Of a stretch of 64,000 nucleotides of DNA, positions 22,539 to 34,540 are shown one piece after another. This DNA comes from Cyanoderma ruficeps (taxonomy: Eukaryota; Chordata; Aves; Passeriformes; Timaliidae): assembly GCA_008694505.1 (NCBI GenBank), contig VZDJ01000049.1, positions 2,634,748 to 2,698,747 on the forward strand, given 5' to 3'. Position 1 is the stretch's first letter, and every line of letters starts with the position of its first letter. The position numbers were made by a program, and so were the translations under genes. Below the pieces are notes generated by a model. The model was not told the DNA's origin, did not search any database, and worked only from the letters and a program-made list of their open reading frames with translations.

Positions 22539-25500
22539 GAATTTTTTTAAAAAAAATTTATTTGGAAAGGGCTTTTTGGCCACTCTCTGTCCACGTACAC
22601 AGCGTTGTCCCGAGGCAGCAGCTCCTCCAGCACCTTCGCTCTGAGCCAGAGCCAAGATTTTGGGTGAAGCTCCGTGGCTGTCACCGCTCGAAGCCCCGAG
22701 GGAGGAGAGGATTAGCAGGGCACTTCAAAGCGTTGTGTAATTGCACTTTCACTCAACTCGCAAAGGCTTTGTGCGGCTTGGCTTCCAAAAGAAATGTCAG
22801 GCGAGCCTCCAGGGACAGGCGAGAGGATCCCTCTTATGGTGACACCGGGTAGAACAGAGCCCGCACGTCCCGTCCCCACACGGCACCCGCGGTCTTCTGG
22901 TGCCTGAGGGAGTGAGGGTGAATAAAAATCAGCTCGGGATGGAGCCCCTTCGGCCTTCTGAACCTGCAGCAGGGAGCTCTCAGAGCTGCTCCCCTCTCTG
23001 ACTGAGGGTGAGAGCCGGGTCTGTGCCCCCCTTTCCCCTCCAGCCACCCCAAGGGGCTGCTGGCCTGGGCCCGAGGCCTTCTCCTGCCTCCCTGACCTCG
23101 CACTCAGAGGTGATGCCTCTCTTCTCACACACACTGAATTACCTCAGGGAGTAAACGCCTTTATTCTGTTCTTTGTGCTGCTTCTGAGTGCCCAAAGCTT
23201 GGGGCAGGAGAGTCTGGAGGTCCTGCCAGCAGCTGGAGGGTCAGTGCCCAACACTCCCCATCCATTCCTCGATGATAAAGGTGATTAAAGATCATGAACG
23301 CTTTGAGAAAACAGCACAGCAGAGAAGAAATCAGATTCCCTTGGCTGCTATCTCACGGACTTTCATAGATTTACTACCCGGAGTAGCTGTGCCCACCCTC
23401 TCCTCTGCAGTCAGAGCATGGCCCAGCGGAGCTGTAGTTGTCACCACGGTGGGACAATCGGCTCAGGGGTCCCTGGCCCTGCACCAGGTGCTGTAGGATC
23501 CACGTTTTGCAGGCTCTGACACAGAAACCAAATAATTCACCTTCAGGAGAAAGTTTTAGGTTTTTCTTCAAAAGGTGCAGAAAATGGCAGGGGGGGATTT
23601 CACACAGGCACAATCAACCTCTTCAGGTGATCTTTAAGTCAATCCTGTCTTAAACTTTCCCTATTTTTTTCCCCTCTTTTTTTCTCGCTCTAAAAATCTG
23701 ACTAAAAATCATCCTCTACCTTCCTCAATTTCTGACAGTTCATCTGCTGACCCAATCCTGGCTCTGGGGATGTCCTTTTCTCTTTGATTTAATCAGTCTT
23801 CTTTCTGGCGAGTAGGTTTTAAAGAGAGAATGAGCCATTCACTCAGAAAAATGAAACTGGTGCATCACAGAAGATAAATATTGGGAACTGGTTTATCTGG
23901 TTTGAAAATATGCTCTGATTTTCTTCTCCCCCTGTTCCTGGTGAAGAGTGAACTGTTGTCTCTGAAGCTGCTCTGGGCTCTTCTCATCTTGCTCGGGACT
24001 TAGAAGTGAAGAAATTGAAAAGGAAAATAAAAAATCAAAAGAAAAACAAGGGAATGTTTTGAATGTTGGATGCTTTTGGTGGGATGCCAGTCAGAGGTGC
24101 TGGGTGAAGGCAGGTGATTAAGGGTTTGCCTGGCTCATCCTCAGACATTTTGTTCCTCCTAAATCAGCTCTGCCTCTCCTGAGTGTCAAGTGAACTCTGG
24201 GCTTGTCTGTCTCCAGAAACGCCACAAAAAACTTCTCATCTGACAAAGGTTTCCTTTGCTAACTGGAATAAAATTCACGGGATCGAGTCAGCTCTTGCCA
24301 TTCTGACTCATTAAGACACAGAAATTTGAGGGGTTTTGTTATATTAAAGGCTGTTTTTCTGCCTGCAGATCTCTGGGCATCCCAAACCAGGGGTCAGCTT
24401 GTGGCATTTAAAAGTGGTCTTGCAAGTTGAGCTTAGCCATCAAGGTGGGACCTGCTGCCACAAGGATTTGAGAAGTTCAGAGCAAGAACACATTTTTGTT
24501 ATGGTTTCCACCTTTAATTTTCTCCTTCATTTTCCTTTCTTCCCTCCTCCCTGTTTTCTCAACCCTGGTGCTAATAAATTAGATTATCACTTGCTCTAGA
24601 CCCTTTCATCCTTCAGAGAGCTGCGCTGGAAGCTGAAATGCTGCCCCGGTTGGAGGGTTGTGATCCTTTTTAAGGCAAAGGGAGGGGGAAATAATCTGAT
24701 TCTCCTTCTTTAGAAAACCCCTGTTTGAAGAAGTCATAGTTTGTATGGTGTGTTCCTAATTTCTCCCATTTATGTGGGAACAGCAGCACACCCAGCATTG
24801 CCCTCAGAGTCAGGAAAAGATTTCTTCACATTTCCAATTCTGACCAAATGGGGAAAAAAAAAAAAATAAAAGCCCTTCCCCCTTGTTTGTCTGGCTGATT
24901 CTAACTCACAGCATTTGGGGATGGCCAAGGAGATGACAGAAAAACATCCCCCTGCAGGTGTTGTCACACCACAGCCACTCTTGGGACTGGCAGCTTTCCT
25001 TCCCCAATTCCCAGGCTCCCAAAATGTGTTGGAGCTTCTTCCCAGGGGGCTTGGGGCAGGAAAACTCATCAGTGCCCAGCCCAGCCCTGCAGAGAGGGGC
25101 CTCATCACCACAATTTCTCACCAAACAGATGCTCAGGTCAATAAACAAACGCACAAATCTGCTCAGCTGCCAAGGTTTTTGGGAACAGAGCTCCCACAAA
25201 AAGCAGAATTCAGCGGCTGAGCAGCTTTGTCAAGGAGAGGGGAATACTCTGCTCCCATCTGATAAGGTGAGAGGCTGTCCAAAAACAACACTGCCAGCCC
25301 CATGATCTCATCCACCCGGCCAGGAACAGTGCAAAGAAGTGAAAAATTAATGTGAAAAGAGAGAGATATCCAGGAGACAGGGGGAATAAACCCTGGGGAA
25401 CACCGGAGTCACCGAGAGCGAGAATAAACCAGGAAAAACAAAGCTGGGCATTATGTGAGCTCTGCTCCTGCCTCCACTCCTGGCAATGGGAGTCAGGATT

Positions 25501-27110
25501 GTGGCAGGAAGGCTGCGGGGTCAGGGTGGAACCGTTTTTTGAGCAGAAATTTTCACTTTGTGAGAAGCTGTTCACATTTCCAGAGCAAAATTGTGCAGCA
25601 CAGGGATGACGCTCACGGGGCAGCATCACCTGCAGGGCAGAGCAGGGGCTGGGAATTGCCAAGTCCCAGTGCAGGAGGATGGATGGGGAATGCCCTGGAT
25701 AATGAGGAGAGCCAGCAGCTCTCTTTACCCCACATGAAAAGTTTCTTTTTTAATGCAAAATTTACAGAGGGAAAAAGAAAATAAAAATAAAGGCATTTTC
25801 ACATTTTGAAACCTCAAACCTGCTTCTTGTCACAGCAGTGACAAAGTCCCAAGTTTGTTGTTGGAGTGGAAATTGAAGGATAAGGAGACTAAAAAATTCA
25901 GACAGAGACATGGTAGCAGAGTTCACAAAGCTGAGAAATTTGTCAATCAAGTGATAAAATTATTCCTGTTCTTGTGATTTTCACCTCGAGAAACCCCAGC
26001 AAATATTACAGGAACAAAATTCCCGAGACCCTTAAATACCTTATTTACCAACCCATATTTGGTACCTGTAAAATCTCCGTTCAGCCTCAGTTTTGTGCCA
26101 TTCCTCCTTGGTTTAGGAAATACCGACAATAACCAAGCACGTGTGAATAGAGAATAAATGAGAATTTTTATCCATTATATATTTTTAATGGTTACGTTGT
26201 TCTGGGAGGCTTTGTGTGTTGTAACTCCTGGTGCCTACCCAACGAGAAGGGAACACTCAGCCAGCAGCAGTGGATTGTATTTGCATCTTCAGCAGAAATG
26301 TTTGTGAGGTTTGCTAAAAAGGTTGTTGTGCCACAGAAGGGAACAGAAAATTGACACACTTTTAAGGCCTGAAAACAGCAGGAGAAGAAGGGTGGAAAGT
26401 TTATACAGAAATCACTTCTGAGAGTCTGGCACTGGCAAAACGAGAAACACATTTCCTTGGTGGAGGGAGGGTTTGGATTTGCCACGCACCAAATTCGAGC
26501 GAGGAAGAAAATGATGCGTTTCCTGAAAAGAGAATAAAAACAGAACGAGAAGCCTCATTGCGCCTGGAGTGAGAATCACCTAAAAGCGAGCAGGAAAATA
26601 AGATGTAGGTGGGAATTCCTGGAGGAGCTGGAGATGGGGAGGAAAGTCCAGCTGAGTCCGATCAGCCTGGCCGGGGCTCTCCTGCTCCTCCTGTCAGGGG
26701 CTGCCGCTTGATGTGTCTTATCTTCTGCATCAGCCCCACCGAGCCCGGCCGCGTCCTTAATGAGCTGATAAATGAGACACTGAGAGCTGCGGCTCGGGGA
26801 GAATATTGTCCCTTCAGAGACCCCATTTTTCAAAGGGAACAAATGGCCTCTGGAGCTGCTGGTGACTGGGGTAACGGATGAGCTGTCTGAAGGCAGGGTT
26901 TTGTGGTTTTTTTGGTTTTTTTTTGGGCCATGTGTGGAAAAAGGCGTGTTTTAAACGAGCTCCGATGGCAGCGGCAGGTACTGCTGAGGCGCTGCAGCGG
27001 TGGGGATGGGGCTGACCCCGTGTCCCGGCTGATTCCCGTGAAGAGTTGTCTCGGGATGAGCATCTGGGGATGTGTCCCACTGCGGCGGCTTGCTTGGAAA
27101 ATCCTATTGT
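22539..27110. other. Intergenic, no gene seen
   Basis: Unique-looking sequence, GC-richer at 22600-23100 and AT-rich at 23640-24780 and 25700-26550. No domain-bearing frame, RNA gene or clear repeat was recognised. Confidence 0.55.
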
Positions 27111-27350
27111 AGAATCATCCCGGAATGGTTCAGTTGGAAGAACCTTAAAGCTCATCTCATCCCAGCCCTGCCATGGCGGGGACACCTTCCACCATCCCAG
27201 GGAGCTCCAAATCCCGTCCAACCTGGCCTTGGACACTGCCAGGGATCCAGGGGCAGCCACAGCTTCTCTGGGCACCCTGTGCCAGGGCCTCACAGGGAAG
27301 AATTCCTTCCAGATATCTGAAATTTCCCCTCTTTCATTTTGAATTTCCTT
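27111..27350 (-). mobile_element. CR1 LINE 3' fragment
   Basis: Reverse complement of the CR1 3' end: AGAATCATCCCGGAATGGTT, CCTGCCATGGCGGGGACACC, CCAACCTGGCCTTGGACACT and GGGCACCCTGTGCCAGGGCC in order, then the AAGAATTCCTTCC part. It is non-coding and 5'-truncated. Confidence 0.9.
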
Positions 27351-27549
27351 GGTGTTCTTGCACAGAGAGATCAGAGAGCCCCTGGTTAATCCTGGTTGAT
27401 TCTGAGCTCACGGATGCAAGAAATTCTCCCACACTGTCCTAAAATATTGGAGCTGTCTGTGTGGCTAATGACATAGTGGGGGAGATTTCCTTGCAAATAT
27501 TGTGAAGCTTCATCCAGGGGATAGAGCAAATAGGACCAAACCCTATTTT
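27351..27549. other. Short spacer between two opposed CR1 copies
   Basis: Unique sequence separating a minus-strand CR1 from a plus-strand CR1, so the two form an inverted pair about 200 bp apart. No other feature is seen. Confidence 0.5.
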
Positions 27550-27755
27550 GTTAGATGGGAAGGAATTCTTCCCTGTCTTCCCTCAGGTCCCCAGAGAAGC
27601 TGTGGCTGCCCCTGGATCCCTGGCAGTGCCCAAGGCCAGGCTGGACAGGGTTTGGAGCAGTCTGGGATAGTGGAAGGTGTCCCTGCCCGTGGCAGGGATG
27701 GCGCTGGATAAGTTTTAAGTTCATTCCAACCCAAACCAATCCATGATTCCAAGGC
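27550..27755 (+). mobile_element. CR1 LINE 3' fragment
   Basis: The order is GATGGGAAGGAATTCTTCCC, CCAGAGAAGCTGTGGCTGCC, CCCAAGGCCAGGCTGGACAG, GTGTCCCTGCCCGTGGCAGG, then the terminal CCAACCCAAACCAATCCATG. It is inverted relative to the copy at 27111-27350. Confidence 0.9.
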
Positions 27756-29222
27756 AGTGCAGTCCCTACTGGAGAGGCACAGCTTTCTGGACACACTTCA
27801 TTTCCCTCCAATCCACAGAATTATCATGGCACTGGGTTTGAACAGCGTTAGGCAGAGGATGCAATGGATACTACAAAAGCTGCAGTTATCCTGAAGGGAT
27901 TTCCATGTAATAATATTCAGGCCGACGCAATCAACAGAAATCTCTGAACTGTTCAAATTTCAACTGTTCAATTGCCCAACATGGGCAATTAAGAAATCTT
28001 ACCAAGAAATGTAACTTAGCTCCTTATTAGCACTTGGATCCCTATCAAGAATACTGAAAAAACCCCCCAAAAAACTACAAAAAGAAAAAATCCAACAGCA
28101 TTTTTCAAATTAGCAGCCTTGAGGCCAATATAATCTAAATTCAGCCAGAGCGGATCGAGCAGGAATAGTTAATTCAATTCTAGGAAATTTAAGAATCCCT
28201 CATCTCCTCATCGGCACTAACTCGCTTGTTAAAGGAAGACAAATGAAAAGGTTAATCAGCAAAGATTCGCGCTGGGGGATTGCCTGGAATGAATCCCTCC
28301 TCCCCGGCAGCCGTGCCGGGGTCAGTGTGAGTGACCGGCTGGGCCGGATGGCTCCGAGCGGCAGGAATGCCCTCGGCCAGCCCCGCCTGGCACACAGCAT
28401 CTGTCACATCTGGACAGGGCGGCTCCAGCACCGTGAGCAGCGCTCTCCGTGCTGCCCGGGCCTCTCTCTGAAAAGTGTTTTTATTGCCCTCTGTTTTATC
28501 CGGCCCTCGGCCGGGCGCTGATGAATGTGCCCTGTGTTGGGTCTGACATGGGTCCCGCGGTGGGTTTTTTTGGCCGGGATGTTGTGGGCTCCTGGGAAAG
28601 GCAGGTGATGCCCTTGGAGCTGCGTGGCCAGGTAAACAAATCACAGGGCTTTTAAAATCTTGCTAATTTTTCTTTTTTTTTTCTCTCTTTATCCCCGTTT
28701 TTAAACGGGAGAACCAGCTCTGGCTGGTTCCGTGGACCAGAGATTTAAAAATAGCTGGGTTCCTTCCTGTCTGAGGTAGAGAGAAAGATATAAGCCTGAT
28801 TTATTGGCTGTCCAGTAGACTTTATATTCAATTTCCTCTTGTCACATTCCTATCAAGTAACTGCAGGAGTGTAGCAGAGACAGGGTGAGCCTTTACAGAA
28901 TAAATACATTCATTTACATGATGAATACCCATATTCACGTGGATAAAAGTCCCTCTTCAAACACTCCCAACACAAAAATACCAGCCAAACATTGTTAGCA
29001 GCACGTCGGTGCGGGAAAGCGATCTCGCTTATTTTAATTCAGTATTTAAATTCACGTTTTTGGTTCACTTTGGTGGGGTGGGCATGTGGGATGCACTGAG
29101 ATCACTGAGATCCTGCCCCATCCCTCAATGGAATGAGGGATAAATCCTGATTTCTGGAATACAACTTTTCCTTTCCTCCTTTCCTCCTCGTTGCACTTTC
29201 CTTGTGGCTGATGCTGCTCGGT
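27756..29222. other. Intergenic, no gene seen
   Basis: AT-rich sequence at 27850-28240, a GC-rich CpG-containing patch at 28260-28560, and repeat-free AT-rich sequence at 28750-29060. No gene recognised. Confidence 0.5.
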
Positions 29223-29365
29223 AGAATTGTTAAGGTTGGAAAAGACTTCTAAAATCCTCAAATCCACCCCTCAGCTCAGCACCACCACTAAATTGTGTCC
29301 TCAAGGGCCATATCCACTTTTTTTTTTGATATTTCCAGGGATGGTGGCTCCAGCACTTCTCTGGA
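29223..29365 (-). mobile_element. CR1 LINE 3' fragment, diverged
   Basis: Resembles the reverse complement of a CR1 3' end: GTTAAGGTTGGAAAAGACTT, CCTCAAATCCACCCCTCAGC, CACCACTAAATTGTGTCCTC and TTTCCAGGGATGGTGGCTCC in consensus order. A poly(T) stretch interrupts it at about 29319-29328. Confidence 0.8.
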
Positions 29366-32300
29366 CTCGGCAGAGCTGAGCATCCCACGTGTCCTGGGGG
29401 AGGAAAACCTCCCAGTGGGGTTTGGCTTGGGCCAGACCTGCTCAGAAACGAGGCTGAGAAAGGGAAAAGAGAAAGAAATGAAGTTTTAAGAAGTTCAACG
29501 AGTGGGATTTAAAGCTTCTCTGCAAGCTCACATCCCACTCTGGGCCAAGGTTTGCACAACTTCTGCTGGTTGAATGCAAAGTGGACTTTGCTTGTGGGAA
29601 GTTTCCACAGAGATGAAATCTTTGTTTGATGTCCAGAATGTCCAAGTGTTTTTGCTTGGACCATCGAGCAGGAACACCGAGAGCTCCATTTTCCATTTCC
29701 AGGGGTTCCAGTAGCTGCCTAAAGCTCCCATAAACCCCACACGGCACATGCAAACAGCTCTTATTTTTCACTTTCATCATGCGTTAAAATTTTTTCTTCT
29801 TTTCAGAGCAAACTTGGCCTTTTGAAAGGTTTATGAACTCACACGTATTTATGGAACCGGGACAGGGAACTGACACGAAAAGTTCTCAGGATGATGGATG
29901 CAATCCTCTCTCCAGGGGGGAAAAAAAATTAGGAATTCAACCAAGGAAAAACGCTCTGGAAAACTTCACATCAAACAAGGAAACGAAGGAGTGAGAAGAA
30001 ATGAAACACATTTGAGATTATGAAAAGGGGGTTAGTTAATGTCTGAGTTTAGTCTGATGCCCTGGTGATGGCCATCGGTGCAATCAGTGTGGGGACTGAT
30101 TCCACTCAGGAATTACTCAGGAATAATTCCAGCACCAGGATAAAGGCCAGTACAAGGATCACTGCAATGGTCAGGCTCGGGCATTGAAATGCATCCAGCT
30201 TGATTTGCTCCAGCAAATTCAAAAATCCTTTCCCTGCCTTGCATGAAACATAAACAAAGCCTTCGCTTCCATTGCATATTCTCCTGTACAAGAATGTTAT
30301 TTTAATTTCCCCCAAGAGCTAAAAAAAGAACCTTTTTTTTCCCCCCCCTATTTTTATTTGATATACATAATGTAGGCTGGCAGTATTAGTGTAAGTGTTT
30401 TCTATTCATGGCTTTCTGAAACTTTCTGTTAGAAGTCTTTGAAATCAAACACCCTTCTTTTTATCATATATTACTTCCTCCCCGGGAACTATTCCCTCTC
30501 TGTGCAGCGATCCCATTAGGCTTTTAACTTTCAGATGTAAAATAAAAAATAAAAAAAAAAAACCTACCCCAAAACCTGTGATAAAAATGTATTGATGTTT
30601 GAACACCATCCAGCACAGGCGACTTCAAAAAAAACAACACACAAATTTGGTGAACGGAAAATGGGAATTTGATTTGCTGGGAGGAGGAAAGCTTTTTCCA
30701 TAGGCAGTTATGATGTTTAACGGGCCATCTATTGGTTTTGGGCTTACTTGGTACCGCTGGTGTTTGCAACGGCGTTTAAAACAAAATTTCCAAAGGAATG
30801 GGCCACGATTTTATGGGAAACCACAAGTGACACAAGTGACTCGTAGGCTTGGCCGTGTCTGCAGAGTTGTTTATTCTTGCAGCCCTCACGGAGCCCAGGA
30901 TGGCTGTGGCTCTCCTTGCAAACTCCGAGGAGGTATCAACCAGCAAAAAGTAAATTTGAAAGACTTAAAACTACTGGACACTTTTAAGAGCTTGAAATTC
31001 TGAGCTGAAATGGATTTTTTTTTTGGTATTAAAAATGCTCCTTTGGATCAAATTTTATAACAAATTTGTTTTCAGCCTCACTGAGGTCTGTTCTTTCGTT
31101 ATTGAGTATTTCAGTAAGTTTAGAATATCCTCTTTGAGTAGCTTTTCATATTTATGAGATGGACTTATTTAATAATAGAAATGATGGAAAGTTAAAGCCA
31201 CGGATCTGTTCCATCTGAAACCAGCTGCTCCTCACCCAGACTCTTGTGCATCCTGAAGGGTCTGGGCAAGGGTTTGGGATGTACAGGAAACCTCGGAGGC
31301 AACAGGGATGAGAAGGAGGAAAAGCAGAGGACTTGGGGTGCCCAGACTGAATTGTCTCAGCGTGTTGATTATTGGAGCATGCAGGGTGAGGGATTGAAGG
31401 GATTTACAGCTCTGGAATGAGAGGAGCAGGGGACACACCTCACCCCGGGCTGGCCCTTCATTTCCAGGCTGTATAAACGCCAAATTTCTGGCAGTGGTGA
31501 TGACCCCAAGGTGTGAGAGCCATCTCCCCCTTCCCACTGCACCCTTAATTCGCCTGATTTATTCCCAAATTGCCTTTTCTCCTGCTGGAGTTCAGTGTTC
31601 CCCACAGGAACCACTCCAGGACAGCAGATCACACTCACTCCTCATCCTCAAATGTGACCATTCCATGTTCCCCACCTAAGACACCTTGGCCAGGCCAATC
31701 TTGGGATGCTCTTCCAGTTCCTTGACTGGAAACTCATCCAAACTCTGCCTGGAGGAGCACAGGGAACCCCATTAATTTAACACATCCCTTCCGTGCACAC
31801 CTGCCCCCCAAAACTCGTGCAAACACAGTGATGATTTAGAGAAAAAACCAAGTTCAGGATCCTCCAAAGTGATTTCATTAAAATCAAACAAACTGCTGGT
31901 GCTTGAGATAATTAAGGGTGTTTGGTTTGGCCGTGCAGCAATGAAACCAAGCTCAAACAGAAAAGTGGTTGCAGCTTTTGTCCCAACAAATATGAAGCGT
32001 CATTTATCCTCCACCAGCTCGGTACCGACCCTCTGCTCTTCAAATCTTTCAAACATTTCTTCTTTCTCCCCTTTTCCTGGCCCTGTGGAGCCAAAAGAAA
32101 TGTTTGACAGGGATTAATTTGGAAAACAAATGGTAGATTTTCAGCTCAGCTGCTGACGAGAAGGCAGGGAAAGAGCAAATTGCAGCTTGTTTTAATTGCA
32201 CACTGGGAATTCTATAAACAAAATCCACACACGTATCATTTATAATCATGATCCAGGCCAGAGCAATAATTATGATAAATCCTTTGTCAGCCCTGCTAAG

Positions 32301-33084
32301 AAGTCTTTTATGGAGTGGTAGGGAATTAATTCACATTCTAGACAATGGCTCAATAAAATGCTTTCCAGCTTCTCTGACATATGGAATTCCACATGGGCTG
32401 CAATCAGATGTTCCCCAAATCACACTTTTTCCTTGCTTAGCTCCTTGACAGTTTAACATAAACAAGCACTGAATTCATTAAGCTGCAATTTTTAAGCCTC
32501 CTAATTAACTGAAACAGCTGAAGTTTGACTCTTCAAACACATGTTAAAGGCTTAATTTTCAAGACATAAACCACTGGGAGACCCGCAGTTTATTAACGTT
32601 TGAGGTGTCCAACGAGAACCTTCCCTGGTGTCGTTCTTCAGGGTTCTGCAAAATGTAGAATTACAATATTTTAACGTAAGGCAATTAACCAAATACCTAA
32701 TTTTTATAATGAAAGGCATTGTTGCTTTGATTTGGAAACAGAATTTTCGACTCTGAGCTCCCTGGTTGTTTTGTCCAGTCTTATCAGACTGTTTTCATTC
32801 CTCCATTAAATGTCCAGTGGTTCCCTAAACAGCACTTAACTAAACTGTACTAAGGATATTTAGGATTATTCTTTAAAAATCGGGCATGTTTCTGCTCCAT
32901 GAAGTTCCTGCCACATTCAAAGCCGTCCATTCAATATTTTGGATGCAGCCTCAACCCAGGAGAAAGGAGTTTTAACCCATTAAACTCTTTTAATCTTTGC
33001 CATGGCTTGGAAAATGTGCTTATGGAAGCACTTAAGTTTTAATCCTTCAGTCTTAAATATTAAAAAACCTTGCTTTAAACTGAG
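29366..33084. other. Intergenic; repeat-free AT-rich stretch at 32110-32440
   Basis: No gene recognised. The stretch 32110-32440 is AT-rich and free of obvious repeats. It contains TATAAACAAA (32213-32222), identical to a site in the FOXL1 upstream region, and is a candidate distal regulatory element. Poly(A)/poly(T) runs lie at 30540-30562 and 31014-31024. Confidence 0.45.
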
Positions 33085-33310
33085 AGGGGGAAGGTTTGGA
33101 TTGAATATTGGGCAGGAATTGTTCCCTGGGAGGGTGGGGAGGCCCTGGCACAGGTGCCCAGAGCAGCTGTGGCTGCCCCTGGATCCCTGGCAGTGCCCAA
33201 GGCCAGGCTGGTCCCAGGCTTGGAGCAGCCTGGGACAGTGGACGGTGTTGGGGTTGGAACTGGTTGATCTTTAGGGTCCTTTCCCACCCAAACCATTCCA
33301 TGATTCTGTA
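33085..33310 (+). mobile_element. CR1 LINE 3' fragment
   Basis: Contains GGTTTGGATTGAATATTGGG, GGAGGCCCTGGCACAGGTGC, AGCAGCTGTGGCTGCCCCTG and the 3' terminus CCATTCCATGATTCTG. The segment normally reading GTGTCCCTGCCCATGGCAGG is missing after GACGGTG, a small internal deletion. Confidence 0.9.
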
Positions 33311-33650
33311 CTTTACTTTATTACACAAGAATCGGGGAGGTCTGGAGACGGATAATCCAAAATCATCCCGATATGACCCTTGCTTGCAGCCAGGCCAGGC
33401 CAGAAATGCCCAGAAATGCTGCAGAAATTTGGTCTCTCCAAAGGTGTTTTCAAATCCATCCCCTTGGAACTTGATTTGGTCACCTTTTAATCCTCAAATC
33501 AAGGTAAACACGGCAGAAGCATCACTTTAAACAGGGGCAGACACAAATCCCTGTGACTCGAGGCCCTCATGGCCACGGCACCATGGCAAAGACAGGGATC
33601 AGAGCTGGTGGAGGGGAAAAAGCCCTTTTAGCTCTCCTTATCCCACCACT
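33311..33650. other. Intergenic spacer
   Basis: Unique sequence between a CR1 fragment and a minisatellite; nothing recognised. Confidence 0.5.
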
Positions 33651-34030
33651 TCTGGATGGATCCCATTCCAAACAAGCCTGACACGACCTCTGCCATTCCA
33701 GGAGACACCCGATTGTGTCTTGGGACTGGGATGATGATCCTGGATCTTGATGATCCCATTCCAAACAAGCTTGACATGACCTCTGCCAGTTCAGGAGACA
33801 ACCAATTGTGTCCTGGGACTGGGATGATGATCCTGGATCCTGATGATCCCATTCCAAACGAAGTGGACACGACCTCTGCTGTTCCAGGAGTCACCCCGTG
33901 GTGTGCTGGGACTGGGATGATGATCCTGGATCTGGATGATCCCATTCCAAACAAGCCTGACACGACCACTGCCATTCCAGGAGACACCCCGTGGTGTGCT
34001 GGGACTGGGATGATGATCCTGGAGGCTGAG
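33651..34030. repeat. Minisatellite, 93-bp unit x about 4
   Basis: TCCCATTCCAAACAAG recurs at 33661, 33754, 33847 and 33940, exactly 93 bp apart. Each unit includes GGGACTGGGATGATGATCCT. Because 93 is 31 codons, open frames of about 190-200 codons cross it on both strands. They encode only the repeated peptide and no known domain. Confidence 0.95.
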
Positions 34031-34382
34031 CTGTGCCCTCTCCTCTCAGATGAGATAATAAATGTGACCCGGGCACCAGGTGCTCTGTCCTGCTGTGGGG
34101 GGTTCACGTGTGAAATGTGGAGAGAGGAGGAAATGACAGGAAGCAAAGCACCATCAGCACAACTTTCATGTGGGTTTTGTTCCCAGGAAACCACTTCCTC
34201 TGTTTGTATGGGCTGGAAGGGGATGGGACTGCACGGGGGCTCTGGCTCTCAGCTCATTTAGCCAAGCCAGAAAAGCCATGGCACCCAACTAAAATCAAAG
34301 GAGGGATTCTTTTTTATTATTATTATTGTCCTGTGTTTATCTGGATTCTGCTGTCATGGAGTTTTTGTTGTATGGGAATTCT
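34031..34382. other. Intergenic, no gene seen
   Basis: Unique-looking sequence with a short (TTA)n stretch at about 34313-34326. Nothing further is recognised. Confidence 0.5.
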
Positions 34383-34540
34383 CCTCCTCATCTTTTTCCT
34401 TTCTTTCCCTCCTTATTTTTTTTCCCTACCCAAACTGATTGCAGCAAAATAATTTTTTGATTTTCCTCCTCATCTTTTTCCCTTTCTTTCCCTCCTGATT
34501 TTTTTTCCCCTATCCAAACTGATTCCAGTGAAATAGGTTT
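34383..34540. repeat. 82-bp tandem duplication, pyrimidine-rich
   Basis: CCTCCTCATCTTTTTCC starts at 34383 and again at 34465 (82-bp period). Each copy continues through CTTTCTTTCCCTCC and CCAAACTGATT. Copies differ by several substitutions and single-base indels. Confidence 0.85.
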
